Source: Geoanaerobacter pelophilus
Lineage (GTDB): Bacteria; Desulfobacterota; Desulfuromonadia; Geobacterales; DSM-12255
Assembly: GCF_018476885.1 (NCBI RefSeq)
Contig: NZ_JAHCVJ010000001.1
Span: 930,001-994,000, forward strand
Direction: 5' to 3'
DNA: 64,000 nucleotides
Shown here piece after piece: positions 8,190-17,637 of this stretch; positions within the stretch are counted from its first letter, which is position 1, and every line of letters begins with the position of its first letter. A program made the translations under genes and the position numbers. Under the pieces are notes generated by a model, which saw only the letters and a program-made list of their open reading frames with translations, had not been told where the DNA came from and did no database searches.

Positions 8190-10100
8190 ATGCTGCAGCT
8201 TGCCAACCTGACCAAAGAGTTCGCCGGAAAGCCCCTGTTCACCGACATCAACTGGCACCTCCCCAAGGGTGAGCGGGTCGGCCTGGTCGGCGAAAACGGC
8301 GCCGGCAAATCGACCTTGATGCGGATCATTGCCGGACAAGTGGAGACATCATCCGGTGAGCTCCGTTTTGCCAAAGGGGCAACGGTCGGCTACCTGCCAC
8401 AGGAAGGGATCGTCACCCGGGGCAAGTCGCTATTTGCGGAAGGGCTGGCGGCCTTGGCCGATCTGCAGGCCATGGGCAACGAGCTGAAAGAGCTGGAAGA
8501 GCGGATGACCACCGTGGCTTTTGATGCGCCGGAACATGAGGCGCTGCTGGAGCGCTACGGCCATATCCAGGAGCAGTTCCGGGTCCGCGGCGGCTATGCC
8601 ATGGAGGCCGAAGTGGCCAAGGTGCTGCGGGGACTCGGCTTTGTGCAGGCAGACTGGGAAAAGGACTGCAGCGACTTTTCCGGCGGCTGGCAGATGCGGA
8701 TCGCCCTGGCCCGGCTACTGCTGCAGAAGCCGAACGTGCTGCTACTCGACGAGCCGACCAACCACCTGGACATCGAGGCGCGCAACTGGCTGGAGGAGTA
8801 CCTCTGCAGCTACCCCTACTCGGTGATCCTGGTTTCTCACGACCGCTTCTTCCTCGATCAGGTCTGTCACCGGATCTCCGAGGTCTGGAACCATACCCTC
8901 ACCGATTATCACTGCTCGTACAGCAATTATCTCGTCCAGCGCGAAGAGCGGGTTGCGGCGCTGCGCGAGGCCAAACGAAGACAGGACGAGGAAGTGGCGG
9001 CCATGGAGGACTTCATCCGCCGCTTCCGCTACAACGCCAACAAGGCATCGCTGGTGCAGTCGCGCATCAAGCAGCTGGAAAAGGTCGAGCGGATCGTGCT
9101 GCCGCCGGAACGGAAACGGATCAGGTTCCGCTTCCCCTCCCCGCCCAAGAGCGGCCGGGTGGTCATGGAGTTGTCCGGCATCTGCAAGTCGTATGGCGAG
9201 AAGCAGGTGCTGGCAGACATCGGCCTGACCATCGAGTCCGGGGAGAGGATCGCCCTGGTTGGCCACAATGGCGCCGGTAAATCGACCCTGATGCGGATCC
9301 TGAACGGCGAGACCTTCCAGGCTGGTGAGCGCCATATCGGCCACAATGTCTCCGTCGACTTCTTTGCTCAGGACCAGGCCCAGGTGATGGACCAGCAGAA
9401 AAGTGCCTACGAGGAGCTGCTCGCGACCTCCCCCTACGATATGGTGCCGCAGCTGCGCGACATCCTCGGCGCCTTCCTCTTCTCCGGCGACGATATCCAT
9501 AAAAAGATCGGAGTGCTGTCCGGCGGTGAGAAGAACCGGCTGGCCCTGGCCCGGATGCTGCTGAAACCGGCCAACCTGCTGCTGATGGACGAACCGACCA
9601 ACCACCTCGACCTGTTCAGCAAGGATGTGCTGCTTGACGCGCTCCGCTCGTTCAGCGGCACCGTGGTGTTTGTCTCCCATGACCGCCACTTCATCGACGG
9701 CCTGGCCACCAGGGTGGTAGAAGTGGAAGGGGGCACGCTGACCTCGTACATGGGCGACTACGAATACTACCTGGCCAAGAAGGCCGGAACCGACGTAGGG
9801 GCAATTCGTGAATTGCCCGCACATGATGCCCCTGTCTCCAAGGAGGACCGGCAGCAGCAACGCGAACTTGACAAGCAGCGGCAAAAAGAGGAACGCGCCC
9901 GACAAAAAAGAATTGCCGAGCTTGAGGCCACCATCGCTTCAGAGGAAGCCCTGTTGGCGGAGCTGGCGCTAAAGCTTGCCGATCCCGAGATTGCCGGAGA
10001 CTACCAGGCCATCCACGCTGCCGCCGAAGAGCATTCCGCCATCGATGCCCGATTGAAGGCACTTTACGCCGAATGGGAACAGACCGCATCCTTGACATAA
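8190..10100 (+). CDS. ABC-F family ATP-binding protein (ribosome-associated, Uup/YheS type)
   Basis: 636 residues with two ATPase halves and no membrane segments. First half: Walker A GENGAGKST, signature DFSGGWQMRIALA, Walker B LLLDEPTNHLD. Second half: Walker A GHNGAGKST, signature VLSGGEKNRLALA, Walker B LLMDEPTNHLD. A basic linker of about 80 residues between them (KRRQDEEVAAMEDFIRRFRY) is the P-site tRNA-interacting element of ABC-F proteins. The tail is a charged coiled coil (DRQQQRELDKQRQKEERARQ), as in Uup and YdiF. Acts on ribosomes as a translation factor. It could be called YheS, Uup or YdiF; the sequence does not settle which. Confidence 0.9.
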   Translation: MLQLANLTKEFAGKPLFTDINWHLPKGERVGLVGENGAGKSTLMRIIAGQVETSSGELRFAKGATVGYLPQEGIVTRGKSLFAEGLAALADLQAMGNELKELEERMTTVAFDAPEHEALLERYGHIQEQFRVRGGYAMEAEVAKVLRGLGFVQADWEKDCSDFSGGWQMRIALARLLLQKPNVLLLDEPTNHLDIEARNWLEEYLCSYPYSVILVSHDRFFLDQVCHRISEVWNHTLTDYHCSYSNYLVQREERVAALREAKRRQDEEVAAMEDFIRRFRYNANKASLVQSRIKQLEKVERIVLPPERKRIRFRFPSPPKSGRVVMELSGICKSYGEKQVLADIGLTIESGERIALVGHNGAGKSTLMRILNGETFQAGERHIGHNVSVDFFAQDQAQVMDQQKSAYEELLATSPYDMVPQLRDILGAFLFSGDDIHKKIGVLSGGEKNRLALARMLLKPANLLLMDEPTNHLDLFSKDVLLDALRSFSGTVVFVSHDRHFIDGLATRVVEVEGGTLTSYMGDYEYYLAKKAGTDVGAIRELPAHDAPVSKEDRQQQRELDKQRQKEERARQKRIAELEATIASEEALLAELALKLADPEIAGDYQAIHAAAEEHSAIDARLKALYAEWEQTASLT

Positions 10101-10126
10101 CCTATTAGTGCCGGTACGATTTAGCC

Positions 10127-12454
10127 ATGCCAACAACTCAATCCATAACCTTGCCGGAGAGTGTGCCGCTCTACATCCAGTCCGAACTGGTGGCCTTCCC
10201 GTACATGATGATAACCCTGTACCTGAGAGGGGCAGACCTGTCGGTCTTTGAGGAGAGCCGCAAGCATGACAGCCTGCTGGCAATCTTCATGCGCCGGGAG
10301 GAGCATCAGGTCGAGCTTGCTGAAGCGCTGCGTCCAATAGGCACGGTATGCAAGCTCGTGGAGCTTACCCACCTGACCTCCGACGGCAGCACCAAGATCA
10401 CCCTCGAAGGGCTGGCGCGCTGCACTATTCAGGAGATGGTCGAGGAATCGCCGGTGCCGTTGGCCAAGCTGGAAATAGTTCGCGAATTCTATGAAAAGAA
10501 CATCGTCACCGATGCCCTGGTATCAAGCCTCTCCGCCCTTCTCAAGATCGCCCTCTCCTATGGCAGGCCGCTCCCTGAAGACGTGATGAAGATGGTAGAC
10601 TACATCGATACCCCGGCCCGACTGGCCGATCTGGTGGCGATCTACTGCAATCTGCCGCCTAATCAGCTTCAGGAGATGCTGGAAACCATTGATCCCGTGG
10701 AACGGCTGAAAAAGGTCTACCTCCATCTTACCGAGGATATCCAGCGGCTGCAGATCAAGAACGAGATCCAGAGCGAGGTGTCGCGACGGGTGGGCAAGAC
10801 CCAGAAGGAATACCTGCTGCGCGAGCAGATGAAACATATCCAGGAAGAACTTGGGGAAGAAGACCCGCGCAACGCCGAAATGAACGAGCTGCGCAAAAAG
10901 ATCGAATCAGCGACCATGCCCCAGGAGGTCCGCATCATTGCCGACCGGGAGATCAAGCGGCTGGATCGGATCAACCCCTCATCCCCGGAATATACGGTGT
11001 CCCGCACCTACCTCGATTACCTGGCCGGCATGCCGTGGCAGAAAGGAACCGCGGATAACCGCGATATCAACGAGGCCGAACGGGTGCTTGACGAGGACCA
11101 CTACAACCTGAAAAAGGTCAAGGAACGGATCCTGGAATACCTGGCGGTCCGAACCGTCAAGGATAAGATGAAAGGGCCGATCCTTTGCTTCGTGGGGCCT
11201 CCAGGGGTCGGCAAAACCTCGCTCGGCAAATCTATCGCCCGGGCACTGGGGAGAAAGTTCATCAGGATGTCGCTTGGCGGCATGCGCGACGAGGCGGAGA
11301 TCCGCGGCCACCGCCGTACCTACATCGGCGCCCTTCCCGGACGGATCATGCAGGAGATCTTCCGCGCCGGCAGCAACAACCCGGTGTTCATGCTGGACGA
11401 GATCGACAAGATCGGGCTCGACTTCCGCGGCGACCCGGCCAGTGCCCTGCTGGAGGTGCTTGATCCCGAGCAGAACAGCACCTTTACCGATCATTACCTG
11501 GATGTGCCGTTCGACCTGTCCAATGTCATGTTCATAACCACTGCCAACCAGCTGGACCCGATTCCCCCGGCGCTCAAGGACCGGATGGAGGTGCTGCAGC
11601 TATCCGGTTACACGGCAGAGGAAAAAGAGGTGATTGCTGCCCGCTTCCTGATCCCCAGGGAGATGGAGGAAAACGGGGTCTCCGGCGAGACCACCCGCTT
11701 TGGCGAGGCAGCGATCCGCGCGGTAATCGATAACTATACCCGGGAAGCCGGGGTCAGGAACCTACAGCGCAACATCGCCTCGATCTGCCGCAAGGTCACC
11801 AAGGAGAAAACCCAGGGGAAACCGGAGCGAGTAGAAATCACTCCAGCCATAGTCGAAGAGTTCCTCGGCCCCCGCAAATTTTTCAACGAGGTGGCAGCCG
11901 AGGCTGACCGGGTCGGGGTAGTGACCGGGCTGGCCTGGACCGAAAGCGGCGGAGACATCATCTTTGTTGAAGCCACCAGGATGCAGGGGAAAGAGGAACT
12001 GATCCTCACCGGCTCGCTTGGCGATGTGATGAAGGAGTCGGCCCGGGCAGCGCTCTCCTTTGTCGAGGCCAACCGCGATGAACTCGGCATTGAGGCGACC
12101 TCAGTTGCGGGGATGACCATCCATATCCATGTCCCGGCCGGCAGTATCCCCAAGGACGGACCGTCGGCAGGCATTACCATTGCCACGGCTCTGGTGTCGC
12201 TGCTGAAAGGCCAGCCCGCCCGCCGTGATGTCGCCATGACCGGAGAGATCACCCTGACCGGCCGGATCCTGCCGATCGGCGGACTGAAAGAGAAGGCACT
12301 GGCCGCCCGCCGCGCCGGTGTCAAAACCCTGCTGGTACCGGCACGCAACCGTGACGCCATGGAAGATATCCCGGAAGCGGTAAAAAACGACCTGGAGTTC
12401 ATTTTTATCGAAGATGCCCGGGAAGCGCTCCTTAACGCGCTGAAACAGCCATGA
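10127..12454 (+). CDS. lon: ATP-dependent protease Lon
   Basis: 775 residues, normal for LonA. N-terminal substrate-binding domain (~10-210), coiled coil, AAA+ module with Walker A GPPGVGKTS (K363) and Walker B PVFMLDEIDK, then the protease domain with the catalytic serine in PKDGPSAG (S680) and lysine in GGLKEKALA (K723), 43 residues apart as in E. coli Lon. Degrades misfolded and regulatory proteins in the cytoplasm. It follows the ABC-F gene by 26 bp and the lipid transporter genes follow it, all on the plus strand. The ribosome site is weak. Many Geobacter genomes have more than one Lon, so this may not be the main copy. Confidence 0.96.
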   Translation: MPTTQSITLPESVPLYIQSELVAFPYMMITLYLRGADLSVFEESRKHDSLLAIFMRREEHQVELAEALRPIGTVCKLVELTHLTSDGSTKITLEGLARCTIQEMVEESPVPLAKLEIVREFYEKNIVTDALVSSLSALLKIALSYGRPLPEDVMKMVDYIDTPARLADLVAIYCNLPPNQLQEMLETIDPVERLKKVYLHLTEDIQRLQIKNEIQSEVSRRVGKTQKEYLLREQMKHIQEELGEEDPRNAEMNELRKKIESATMPQEVRIIADREIKRLDRINPSSPEYTVSRTYLDYLAGMPWQKGTADNRDINEAERVLDEDHYNLKKVKERILEYLAVRTVKDKMKGPILCFVGPPGVGKTSLGKSIARALGRKFIRMSLGGMRDEAEIRGHRRTYIGALPGRIMQEIFRAGSNNPVFMLDEIDKIGLDFRGDPASALLEVLDPEQNSTFTDHYLDVPFDLSNVMFITTANQLDPIPPALKDRMEVLQLSGYTAEEKEVIAARFLIPREMEENGVSGETTRFGEAAIRAVIDNYTREAGVRNLQRNIASICRKVTKEKTQGKPERVEITPAIVEEFLGPRKFFNEVAAEADRVGVVTGLAWTESGGDIIFVEATRMQGKEELILTGSLGDVMKESARAALSFVEANRDELGIEATSVAGMTIHIHVPAGSIPKDGPSAGITIATALVSLLKGQPARRDVAMTGEITLTGRILPIGGLKEKALAARRAGVKTLLVPARNRDAMEDIPEAVKNDLEFIFIEDAREALLNALKQP

Positions 12455-12497
12455 ACCCCAGGCACCATCAGCCCCTATCCTTCCAGGTAATCCTGCC

Positions 12498-13268
12498 ATG
12501 AAAGACACCTTTGCGGAACGACGCCTGAAAATCTTCTTCCTCAATGTCCAGGACTTCTTCAAACTGTCGGCCAAGGCGGTCGTCCGGGTATTTTCCGCTC
12601 CCTTCTACTACCGGGAGTTTGCGGTCCAGTTTGAGAAGATCGGTGTTGATTCCATCTTCATCAGCTGCCTGACCGGGCTCTTTACCGGCATGGTCATGGC
12701 CTTGCAGGCGCTGATCCAGTTGAAGCCGTTCGCGGCGACCAGCTATGTCGGCGGCATGGTCTGCGTCACCATGGTCAAGGAGCTGGGACCGGTGCTGGCA
12801 TCGCTGATGATCTCCGGCCGTGTCGGCTCTGCCATCACCGCGGAACTTGGCACCATGGTGGTCACCGAGCAGGTCGATGCCATGCGGGTCGAGGGCACCG
12901 ACGTCATCAAGCGGCTGGTGACTCCCAGGCTCAAGGCAACGGTGCTTGCCCTGCCGCTGCTGGTGATCTTCACCGATGCAGTGGCGCTGCTCGGCGGCTA
13001 CATCATTGCCGCCGGTTACGACATCAACCCGCTCATGTATTACAAGTCGCTGCCGCAATTCATGGTGTTCCAGGACCTGATCGAAGGGGTGGTGAAACCG
13101 GCGGTGTTCGGCTTCATCATCGCCATGATCGGCTGCTATGTCGGCCTCTCCACCCACGGCGGCGCCGAGGGGGTCGGTGCCTCGGCCAAGCGGGCAGTGG
13201 TGCTGTCATCAGTGCTGATTCTTATCACAGACTTTTTTATGACCAAGATCTTCATCGTGTTCAGGTGA
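12498..13268 (+). CDS. mlaE: MlaE-family ABC transporter permease
   Basis: 256 residues, the family's usual length. Integral inner-membrane permease with about five helices. Family marks are FTGMVMALQ, the EP-like segment VKELGPVLASLMISGRVGSA and TAELGTMVVTEQVDAM. With the ATPase and MCE protein that follow it makes an Mla-type machine that moves phospholipids between inner and outer membrane. Spaced 43 bp after lon and 4 bp before the ATPase gene. No MlaC or MlaB gene is in the window, so the system is either minimal or completed elsewhere. Confidence 0.93.
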   Translation: MKDTFAERRLKIFFLNVQDFFKLSAKAVVRVFSAPFYYREFAVQFEKIGVDSIFISCLTGLFTGMVMALQALIQLKPFAATSYVGGMVCVTMVKELGPVLASLMISGRVGSAITAELGTMVVTEQVDAMRVEGTDVIKRLVTPRLKATVLALPLLVIFTDAVALLGGYIIAAGYDINPLMYYKSLPQFMVFQDLIEGVVKPAVFGFIIAMIGCYVGLSTHGGAEGVGASAKRAVVLSSVLILITDFFMTKIFIVFR

Positions 13269-13272
13269 TGCA

Positions 13273-14079
13273 GTGAGTGAAACCCTTCCCGGCATACGGA
13301 TGGAAAAGGTCTCCTACTCGATAGGAGGGCGGCAGATCATCCGCAATTTCGACCTGACCCTGGAGAAAGGGGTCAACCGGACCATTCTCGGGGTATCGGG
13401 CGTCGGCAAGACCACCATCCTCAAGCTGCTGCTCGGCCTGCTGAAACCCGACTCCGGCGCCATTTACCTCAATGGCCGCCCGATTGCCGGCATGCGGGAA
13501 AATGAGCTGTCGGTATTGCGACGCAACATCGCCATCGTCTTCCAGTGGGGAGCGCTGTTCGACTCCATGACCGTCGGGGAAAACGTCGGCTACCGGCTGT
13601 TCGAAGAGGGGACACTGGAGTTGGCTGAGATTAAGCGGATTGTGCTGGAAAAGCTGAGCTTTGTCGGGCTGGAGAACACCATCGACCTTTATCCGGCCGA
13701 GCTTTCCGGCGGCATGAAAAAACGGGTGGCCATTGCCCGGGCCATTGCCGCCGAACCGGAGTATATTTTCTTCGACGAGCCAACCACCGGCCTCGACCCG
13801 ATCGGTATCTACAACATCCGCCACCTGATGCAGATGCTGCAGCAGCAGGGAAAGACGACTCTGATGGTCACTCACGACCTGCATACCGCCTTTGCCGTCT
13901 CCCAGAAGTTCTCGTTCCTCCATGACACCAGGCTGATACTGGATGGAACGGCAGACGACCTGAAAAACTGTGACGATAATGCCATACGCGAGTTCTTCTC
14001 GCCGACCAGGGAATCGCTGTTTATCACCGACCATATAGTCGAACCGATAATCGGACTGGCGATCCCCCACAAGGAGTGA
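13273..14079 (+). CDS. mlaF: MlaF-family ABC transporter ATPase
   Basis: 268 residues. Walker A GVSGVGKTTILK, Q-loop VFQWGALFDSMTV (the FQ.GALFDS motif is characteristic of MlaF), signature ELSGGMKKRVAIA, Walker B YIFFDEPTTGLDP and H-switch MVTHD. Powers the MlaE permease from the cytoplasmic side. The GTG at 13273 is chosen because the frame then begins 4 bp after the mlaE stop; an ATG 10 codons in is an alternative. A C-terminal extension past residue 235 (SPTRESLFITDHIVEP) resembles the MlaF tail that locks the dimer. Confidence 0.92.
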   Translation: MSETLPGIRMEKVSYSIGGRQIIRNFDLTLEKGVNRTILGVSGVGKTTILKLLLGLLKPDSGAIYLNGRPIAGMRENELSVLRRNIAIVFQWGALFDSMTVGENVGYRLFEEGTLELAEIKRIVLEKLSFVGLENTIDLYPAELSGGMKKRVAIARAIAAEPEYIFFDEPTTGLDPIGIYNIRHLMQMLQQQGKTTLMVTHDLHTAFAVSQKFSFLHDTRLILDGTADDLKNCDDNAIREFFSPTRESLFITDHIVEPIIGLAIPHKE

Positions 14080-14087
14080 GGCTGAAA

Positions 14088-15170
14088 ATGAAGCGGAGCG
14101 ATAACATAGGATGGGCGCAGGTCAAGGCAGGGGTCCTGATCGTGTGCGCACTGCTCCTGTTTGCCGGGGGAGTGCTGGTCATGGGGGACAAGACCAAGTT
14201 TTTCATACCCAAGGGCGATCTCTCGGTGATCATGACCGATGTTGCCGGGCTCAAGGTCGGCGCACCGGTGTGGCTGGCCGGTCTGGACGTGGGGATTGTC
14301 AAGGATATCCGCTTTTCGAAACCAAACCAGAGCAACGAGGTGGAAATCCTGCTCGAAGTCGAGCGCCAGTCGCTCAAAAAGATCGGCAAAGACTCGGTCA
14401 TCACCATCAAGACCCGCGGCCTGATGGGAGAAAAATACGTGGACATCACTCCGAGCGTTTCGGTCAGCGAACCGCCGCTGACCGTTGTTTACGGCACCAG
14501 CGTTACCCGGCTGGACGAAGTGATGTCAAAGGCAGGCGCCGCATTCGACAAGCTCAACGGCATCATGACCAAAATGGACAATGGCGAGGGGTCGCTCGGC
14601 CGTCTTACCAAGGACCCCAAGCTCTACGACCACCTGGTGAACCTCACCGCCGAACTGAAGGTCTTTGCCCACTCGGTCAACTCCGGCCAGGGAACCCTGG
14701 GCAAGCTCAGCAAGAGTTCGGAACCGTATGACCGGTTGATCGCTATTCTGGAGCGGGCCGAGGATACCCTGAAAGACATCCACTCTGCCGATGGCACCCT
14801 CGGGCGGCTGGTACGAGACCGGCAGCTATACGACAAGCTGGTGACCCTGGCTGACAAGAGCAACCAGGCTGCTGACGATGTCCGCGAGCTCAACCGGAAG
14901 CTCACCTCAACCGACGGCACCATCGGCAAGCTGCTCGGCGACCGGGAGTTTTACGACAAGGGGATGGAGTTGCTGGAAAAGGCCGACAGCTCACTCAAGT
15001 CGCTGGAAACAGTAACCTCGAAGCTGGAAAAAGGAGACGGCACTGCCGGCAAGCTGGTGTCGGACAAAGAACTTTACGAGAAGATGAACAAGACCGTCGA
15101 CAGCCTGGACGCCCTGGTCAAGGATATCAAGGAGAACCCCAAGCGGTACGTGAAGTTCTCGTTGTTCTGA
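14088..15170 (+). CDS. mlaD: MCE-domain lipid-binding protein (MlaD type) with C-terminal repeats
   Basis: 360 residues from the ATG at 14088, which has AAGGAG 11 nt ahead (an upstream GTG overlaps mlaF and is less likely). One N-terminal transmembrane anchor (residues ~12-32), then the MCE domain (VIMTDVAGLKVGAPVWLAGL, TRGLMGEKYVDITP). The remaining ~190 residues hold five degenerate repeats of about 40 residues built on G(E/T)-x-G-(K/R)-L-x3-x4-Y-(D/E)-(K/R/H). Substrate-binding ring of the Mla complex in the periplasm. The repeats probably form a long helical extension; E. coli MlaD lacks them. Confidence 0.92.
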   Translation: MKRSDNIGWAQVKAGVLIVCALLLFAGGVLVMGDKTKFFIPKGDLSVIMTDVAGLKVGAPVWLAGLDVGIVKDIRFSKPNQSNEVEILLEVERQSLKKIGKDSVITIKTRGLMGEKYVDITPSVSVSEPPLTVVYGTSVTRLDEVMSKAGAAFDKLNGIMTKMDNGEGSLGRLTKDPKLYDHLVNLTAELKVFAHSVNSGQGTLGKLSKSSEPYDRLIAILERAEDTLKDIHSADGTLGRLVRDRQLYDKLVTLADKSNQAADDVRELNRKLTSTDGTIGKLLGDREFYDKGMELLEKADSSLKSLETVTSKLEKGDGTAGKLVSDKELYEKMNKTVDSLDALVKDIKENPKRYVKFSLF

Positions 15171-15259
15171 ATCCGGATAGGCCGTTGCAATCCGGCGTCA
15201 CTCTTGATAGGCTGCTTAGATAATGCTCAGTCAAAACAACAGTGAATGAGGGTAACACC

Positions 15260-15943
15260 ATGACCAAGAAAGCCGTTATCCTTTACAGTGGAGGGTTGGA
15301 CTCCACCACCTGCATGGCAATTGCCAAAGCAGAGGGTTATTCACCCTTTGCCATCAGCTTTTCCTACGGCCAGCGCCACTCTGTGGAACTTGATCTTGCT
15401 AAGAAGCATGCAAAGAAGGCCGGCGCCGCCGAGCACCTTGTGGTTGATTTCGACTATCGCAAGGTTGGCGGCAGCGCCTTGACCAGCAACATCGCAGTAC
15501 CCAAGGAAGGAGTGGGGAGCGAGATCCCTGTTACCTACGTTCCGGCCCGCAACACGATCTTTCTCTCCTTTGCCCTGGGATGGGCCGAAGTGCTTGGCGC
15601 CTTCGACATCTTCATCGGCGTCAATGCCCTTGATTACTCCGGTTACCCGGATTGCCGTCCGGAATACATCGCGTCGTTTGAAGCAATGGCCAATCTGGCG
15701 ACCAAGGCCGGTGTTGAGGGCAATCGCCTTACCATCCACGCGCCGCTGATCAACCTGACCAAGGCGGAGATCATCCAGAAAGGGGTCGCGCTCGGGGTTG
15801 ATTACAGCCTGACCCACTCCTGCTACGACCCGTCACCGGAAGGGATTGCCTGCGGACTGTGCGACTCCTGCCGCCTGCGGTTGAAAGGGTTCATCGAGGC
15901 AGGCATCCCTGATCCGGTGAAATACCTGACGCGCGAATCGTGA
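15260..15943 (+). CDS. queC: 7-cyano-7-deazaguanine synthase QueC
   Basis: Makes preQ0 from 7-carboxy-7-deazaguanine, ATP and ammonia in queuosine biosynthesis. 227 residues from the ATG at 15260, which has GAGGG upstream; an ATG 18 bp earlier lacks a site. The PP-loop SGGLDSTT lies near the start, and the zinc-binding cysteines are in HSCYDP and GLCDSCRLR near the end. [12 protein letters not shown] is also conserved. It sits 17 bp before folE2, which makes the first pathway intermediate, so the pair is a queuosine/folate operon. No preQ1 riboswitch was seen in the 89 bp upstream. Confidence 0.96.
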   Translation: MTKKAVILYSGGLDSTTCMAIAKAEGYSPFAISFSYGQRHSVELDLAKKHAKKAGAAEHLVVDFDYRKVGGSALTSNIAVPKEGVGSEIPVTYVPARNTIFLSFALGWAEVLGAFDIFIGVNALDYSGYPDCRPEYIASFEAMANLATKAGVEGNRLTIHAPLINLTKAEIIQKGVALGVDYSLTHSCYDPSPEGIACGLCDSCRLRLKGFIEAGIPDPVKYLTRES

Positions 15944-15959
15944 GCATCCTGGGAAAAAT

Positions 15960-16787
15960 ATGACTAACTCGAAAAAAACAGCTGTTGCCGCTGAGACCAC
16001 CAGTCCGGCGATGCCGGACATGCAGACCCGGCTCGATACCCGCAAGATCGCTATCGACAAGGTCGGGGTCAAGGACATCTCTTACCCGATAGTGGTGATG
16101 GACAAGAACCGCAAGTTCCAGCATACCGTGGCCAGGATCAACATGTACGTCGACCTCCCCCACCACTTCAAGGGGACCCACATGAGCCGCTTTGTGGAGA
16201 TCCTCAACACCTATCGGGAAGAGATCGCGCTGGACAAGCTGGAGACCATCCTCCAGGAAATGAAGAAAAAACTCGGTGCATCCAGCGCTCACCTGGAGAT
16301 GGAGTTTCCCTATTTCATCGAAAAGCGCGCCCCGGTGTCCAAGGCAAAGAGCCTCATGGAGTACACCTGCAGCTTCAGCGCAACCCTGGGCGACGATTTC
16401 GACTTCGTGCTCGGGGTCCAGGTGCCGGTTACCTCGCTCTGCCCCTGCAGCAAGGAGTTAAGCCGCTACGGCGCTCACAACCAGCGCGGCATCGTTTCCG
16501 TCAATATCCGCTACCGCGACTTCATCTGGATCGAGGACTTGATTGAACTGATCGAGCAGTGCGGTTCAAGCCCGGTCTGGTCGCTGCTGAAGCGGGAAGA
16601 CGAGAAATTCGTAACCGAACATGCCTTTGAAAATCCGAAATTCGTCGAAGATATGGTCCGCGAAGTTACCCAGGGACTCTCGGCGCTGGATGCAATCACC
16701 TGGTTCAGTGTTTCGGCTGAAAACTTCGAGTCAATCCACAAGCATTCGGCATACGCCCGGATTGAAAGGGATTTACGGAAGCGATGA
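15960..16787 (+). CDS. folE2: GTP cyclohydrolase FolE2 (type IB)
   Basis: Converts GTP to 7,8-dihydroneopterin triphosphate for folate and queuosine synthesis. 275 residues, normal for FolE2. Marks are the N-terminal DTRKIAIDKVGVKDISYPI, the HFKGTHMSRFVEIL segment, and VPVTSLCPCSKELSRYGAHNQRG, where the first cysteine and nearby glutamates hold the metal. Overlaps nothing but follows queC closely. FolE2 is the form able to use metals other than zinc. Confidence 0.95.
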   Translation: MTNSKKTAVAAETTSPAMPDMQTRLDTRKIAIDKVGVKDISYPIVVMDKNRKFQHTVARINMYVDLPHHFKGTHMSRFVEILNTYREEIALDKLETILQEMKKKLGASSAHLEMEFPYFIEKRAPVSKAKSLMEYTCSFSATLGDDFDFVLGVQVPVTSLCPCSKELSRYGAHNQRGIVSVNIRYRDFIWIEDLIELIEQCGSSPVWSLLKREDEKFVTEHAFENPKFVEDMVREVTQGLSALDAITWFSVSAENFESIHKHSAYARIERDLRKR

Positions 16788-16960
16788 GCCGTCATCTGCC
16801 TTTTGACGGCACTCCGGGACACTGTTGACAATTCTGTGGAAAATCGCCGAAACTGTGGAAAAGTCTAACTTTTTCCCGAAAGACAAAACCGCGTAAAACC
16901 TTGACAATCGGCCCTCCACGGGATTTCAACCAGTTACGGGTTTAATCTCCACTTATTGTA

Positions 16961-17635
16961 ATGGATATGAATTCTAACCATCTAAATGCCTTGCTGATTT
17001 TCGCCAAATGGCCGGAACCGGGCAAGGTAAAAACCCGTCTTTCGCCCCCGCTTGAAACTCATGAGGCAACCGAGCTGTATCGCTGCATGTTGCTGGACAC
17101 GCTGGAGAACAGTGCTGATATTATCGGGACCAGCAGGATGATCTTTTTCGATGGCGAACCTGGACGGAGTGCCGACTTCAAACTGCTGGCGCCCGATGCC
17201 GAGGTGGTGGTGCAGGAGGGGGACGATCTGGGGGAGCGACTTGCGAATGCCTTTGCCAAGGCCTTTGCCTTTGGCTACCGTTCGGTTGCCGTTGTTGGCA
17301 CCGATTCCCCGCATATGCCGGTTGCGCGAATCAGCGAGGCGTTCCATCTTCTTAATAGCCAATGTGCAGATGTCATATTCGGTCCCAGTGAAGATGGCGG
17401 CTATTACCTGGTTGCCATGAACAGCCTCAATCCCGGAGTCTTCGCTGACATCCCCTGGAGCAGCCAGGATACCCTGGCCAGGAGCCTGGAAAAAACCGAA
17501 TCCCTCGGGTTAAGTCCAGCGTTGCTGGCGACCGGCTTTGATCTGGACACGGTTGCAGATCTTCTGCGGCTGAAACAGGAAGCGCGCCCTGCGGCACCAA
17601 GAACCCTGTCGCTTCTCTCCCGAATCATGCCTTAA
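16961..17635 (+). CDS. TIGR04282-family glycosyltransferase-like protein (DUF2064)
   Basis: 224 residues, fitting the DUF2064/TIGR04282 family of nucleotidyl/glycosyl transferase A-type folds. Marks are IFAKWPEPGKVKTRL at the start, GDDLGERLANAF, VVGTDSPHMP (the DxD-like metal site) and GPSEDGGYYLVAM. Members are tied to arsenosugar or cofactor-linked sugar transfer, but the substrate here is unknown. It stands alone after a 170-bp gap and converges on the threonine ammonia-lyase gene two bases later. Another ATG two codons in is possible. Confidence 0.88.
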   Translation: MDMNSNHLNALLIFAKWPEPGKVKTRLSPPLETHEATELYRCMLLDTLENSADIIGTSRMIFFDGEPGRSADFKLLAPDAEVVVQEGDDLGERLANAFAKAFAFGYRSVAVVGTDSPHMPVARISEAFHLLNSQCADVIFGPSEDGGYYLVAMNSLNPGVFADIPWSSQDTLARSLEKTESLGLSPALLATGFDLDTVADLLRLKQEARPAAPRTLSLLSRIMP

Positions 17636-17637
17636 TC

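Noticed and set aside
8742-9905. 387-codon minus-strand frame over the ABC-F gene
   Set aside because: Shadow of the ABC-F coding sequence; no recognisable motif and no ribosome site.
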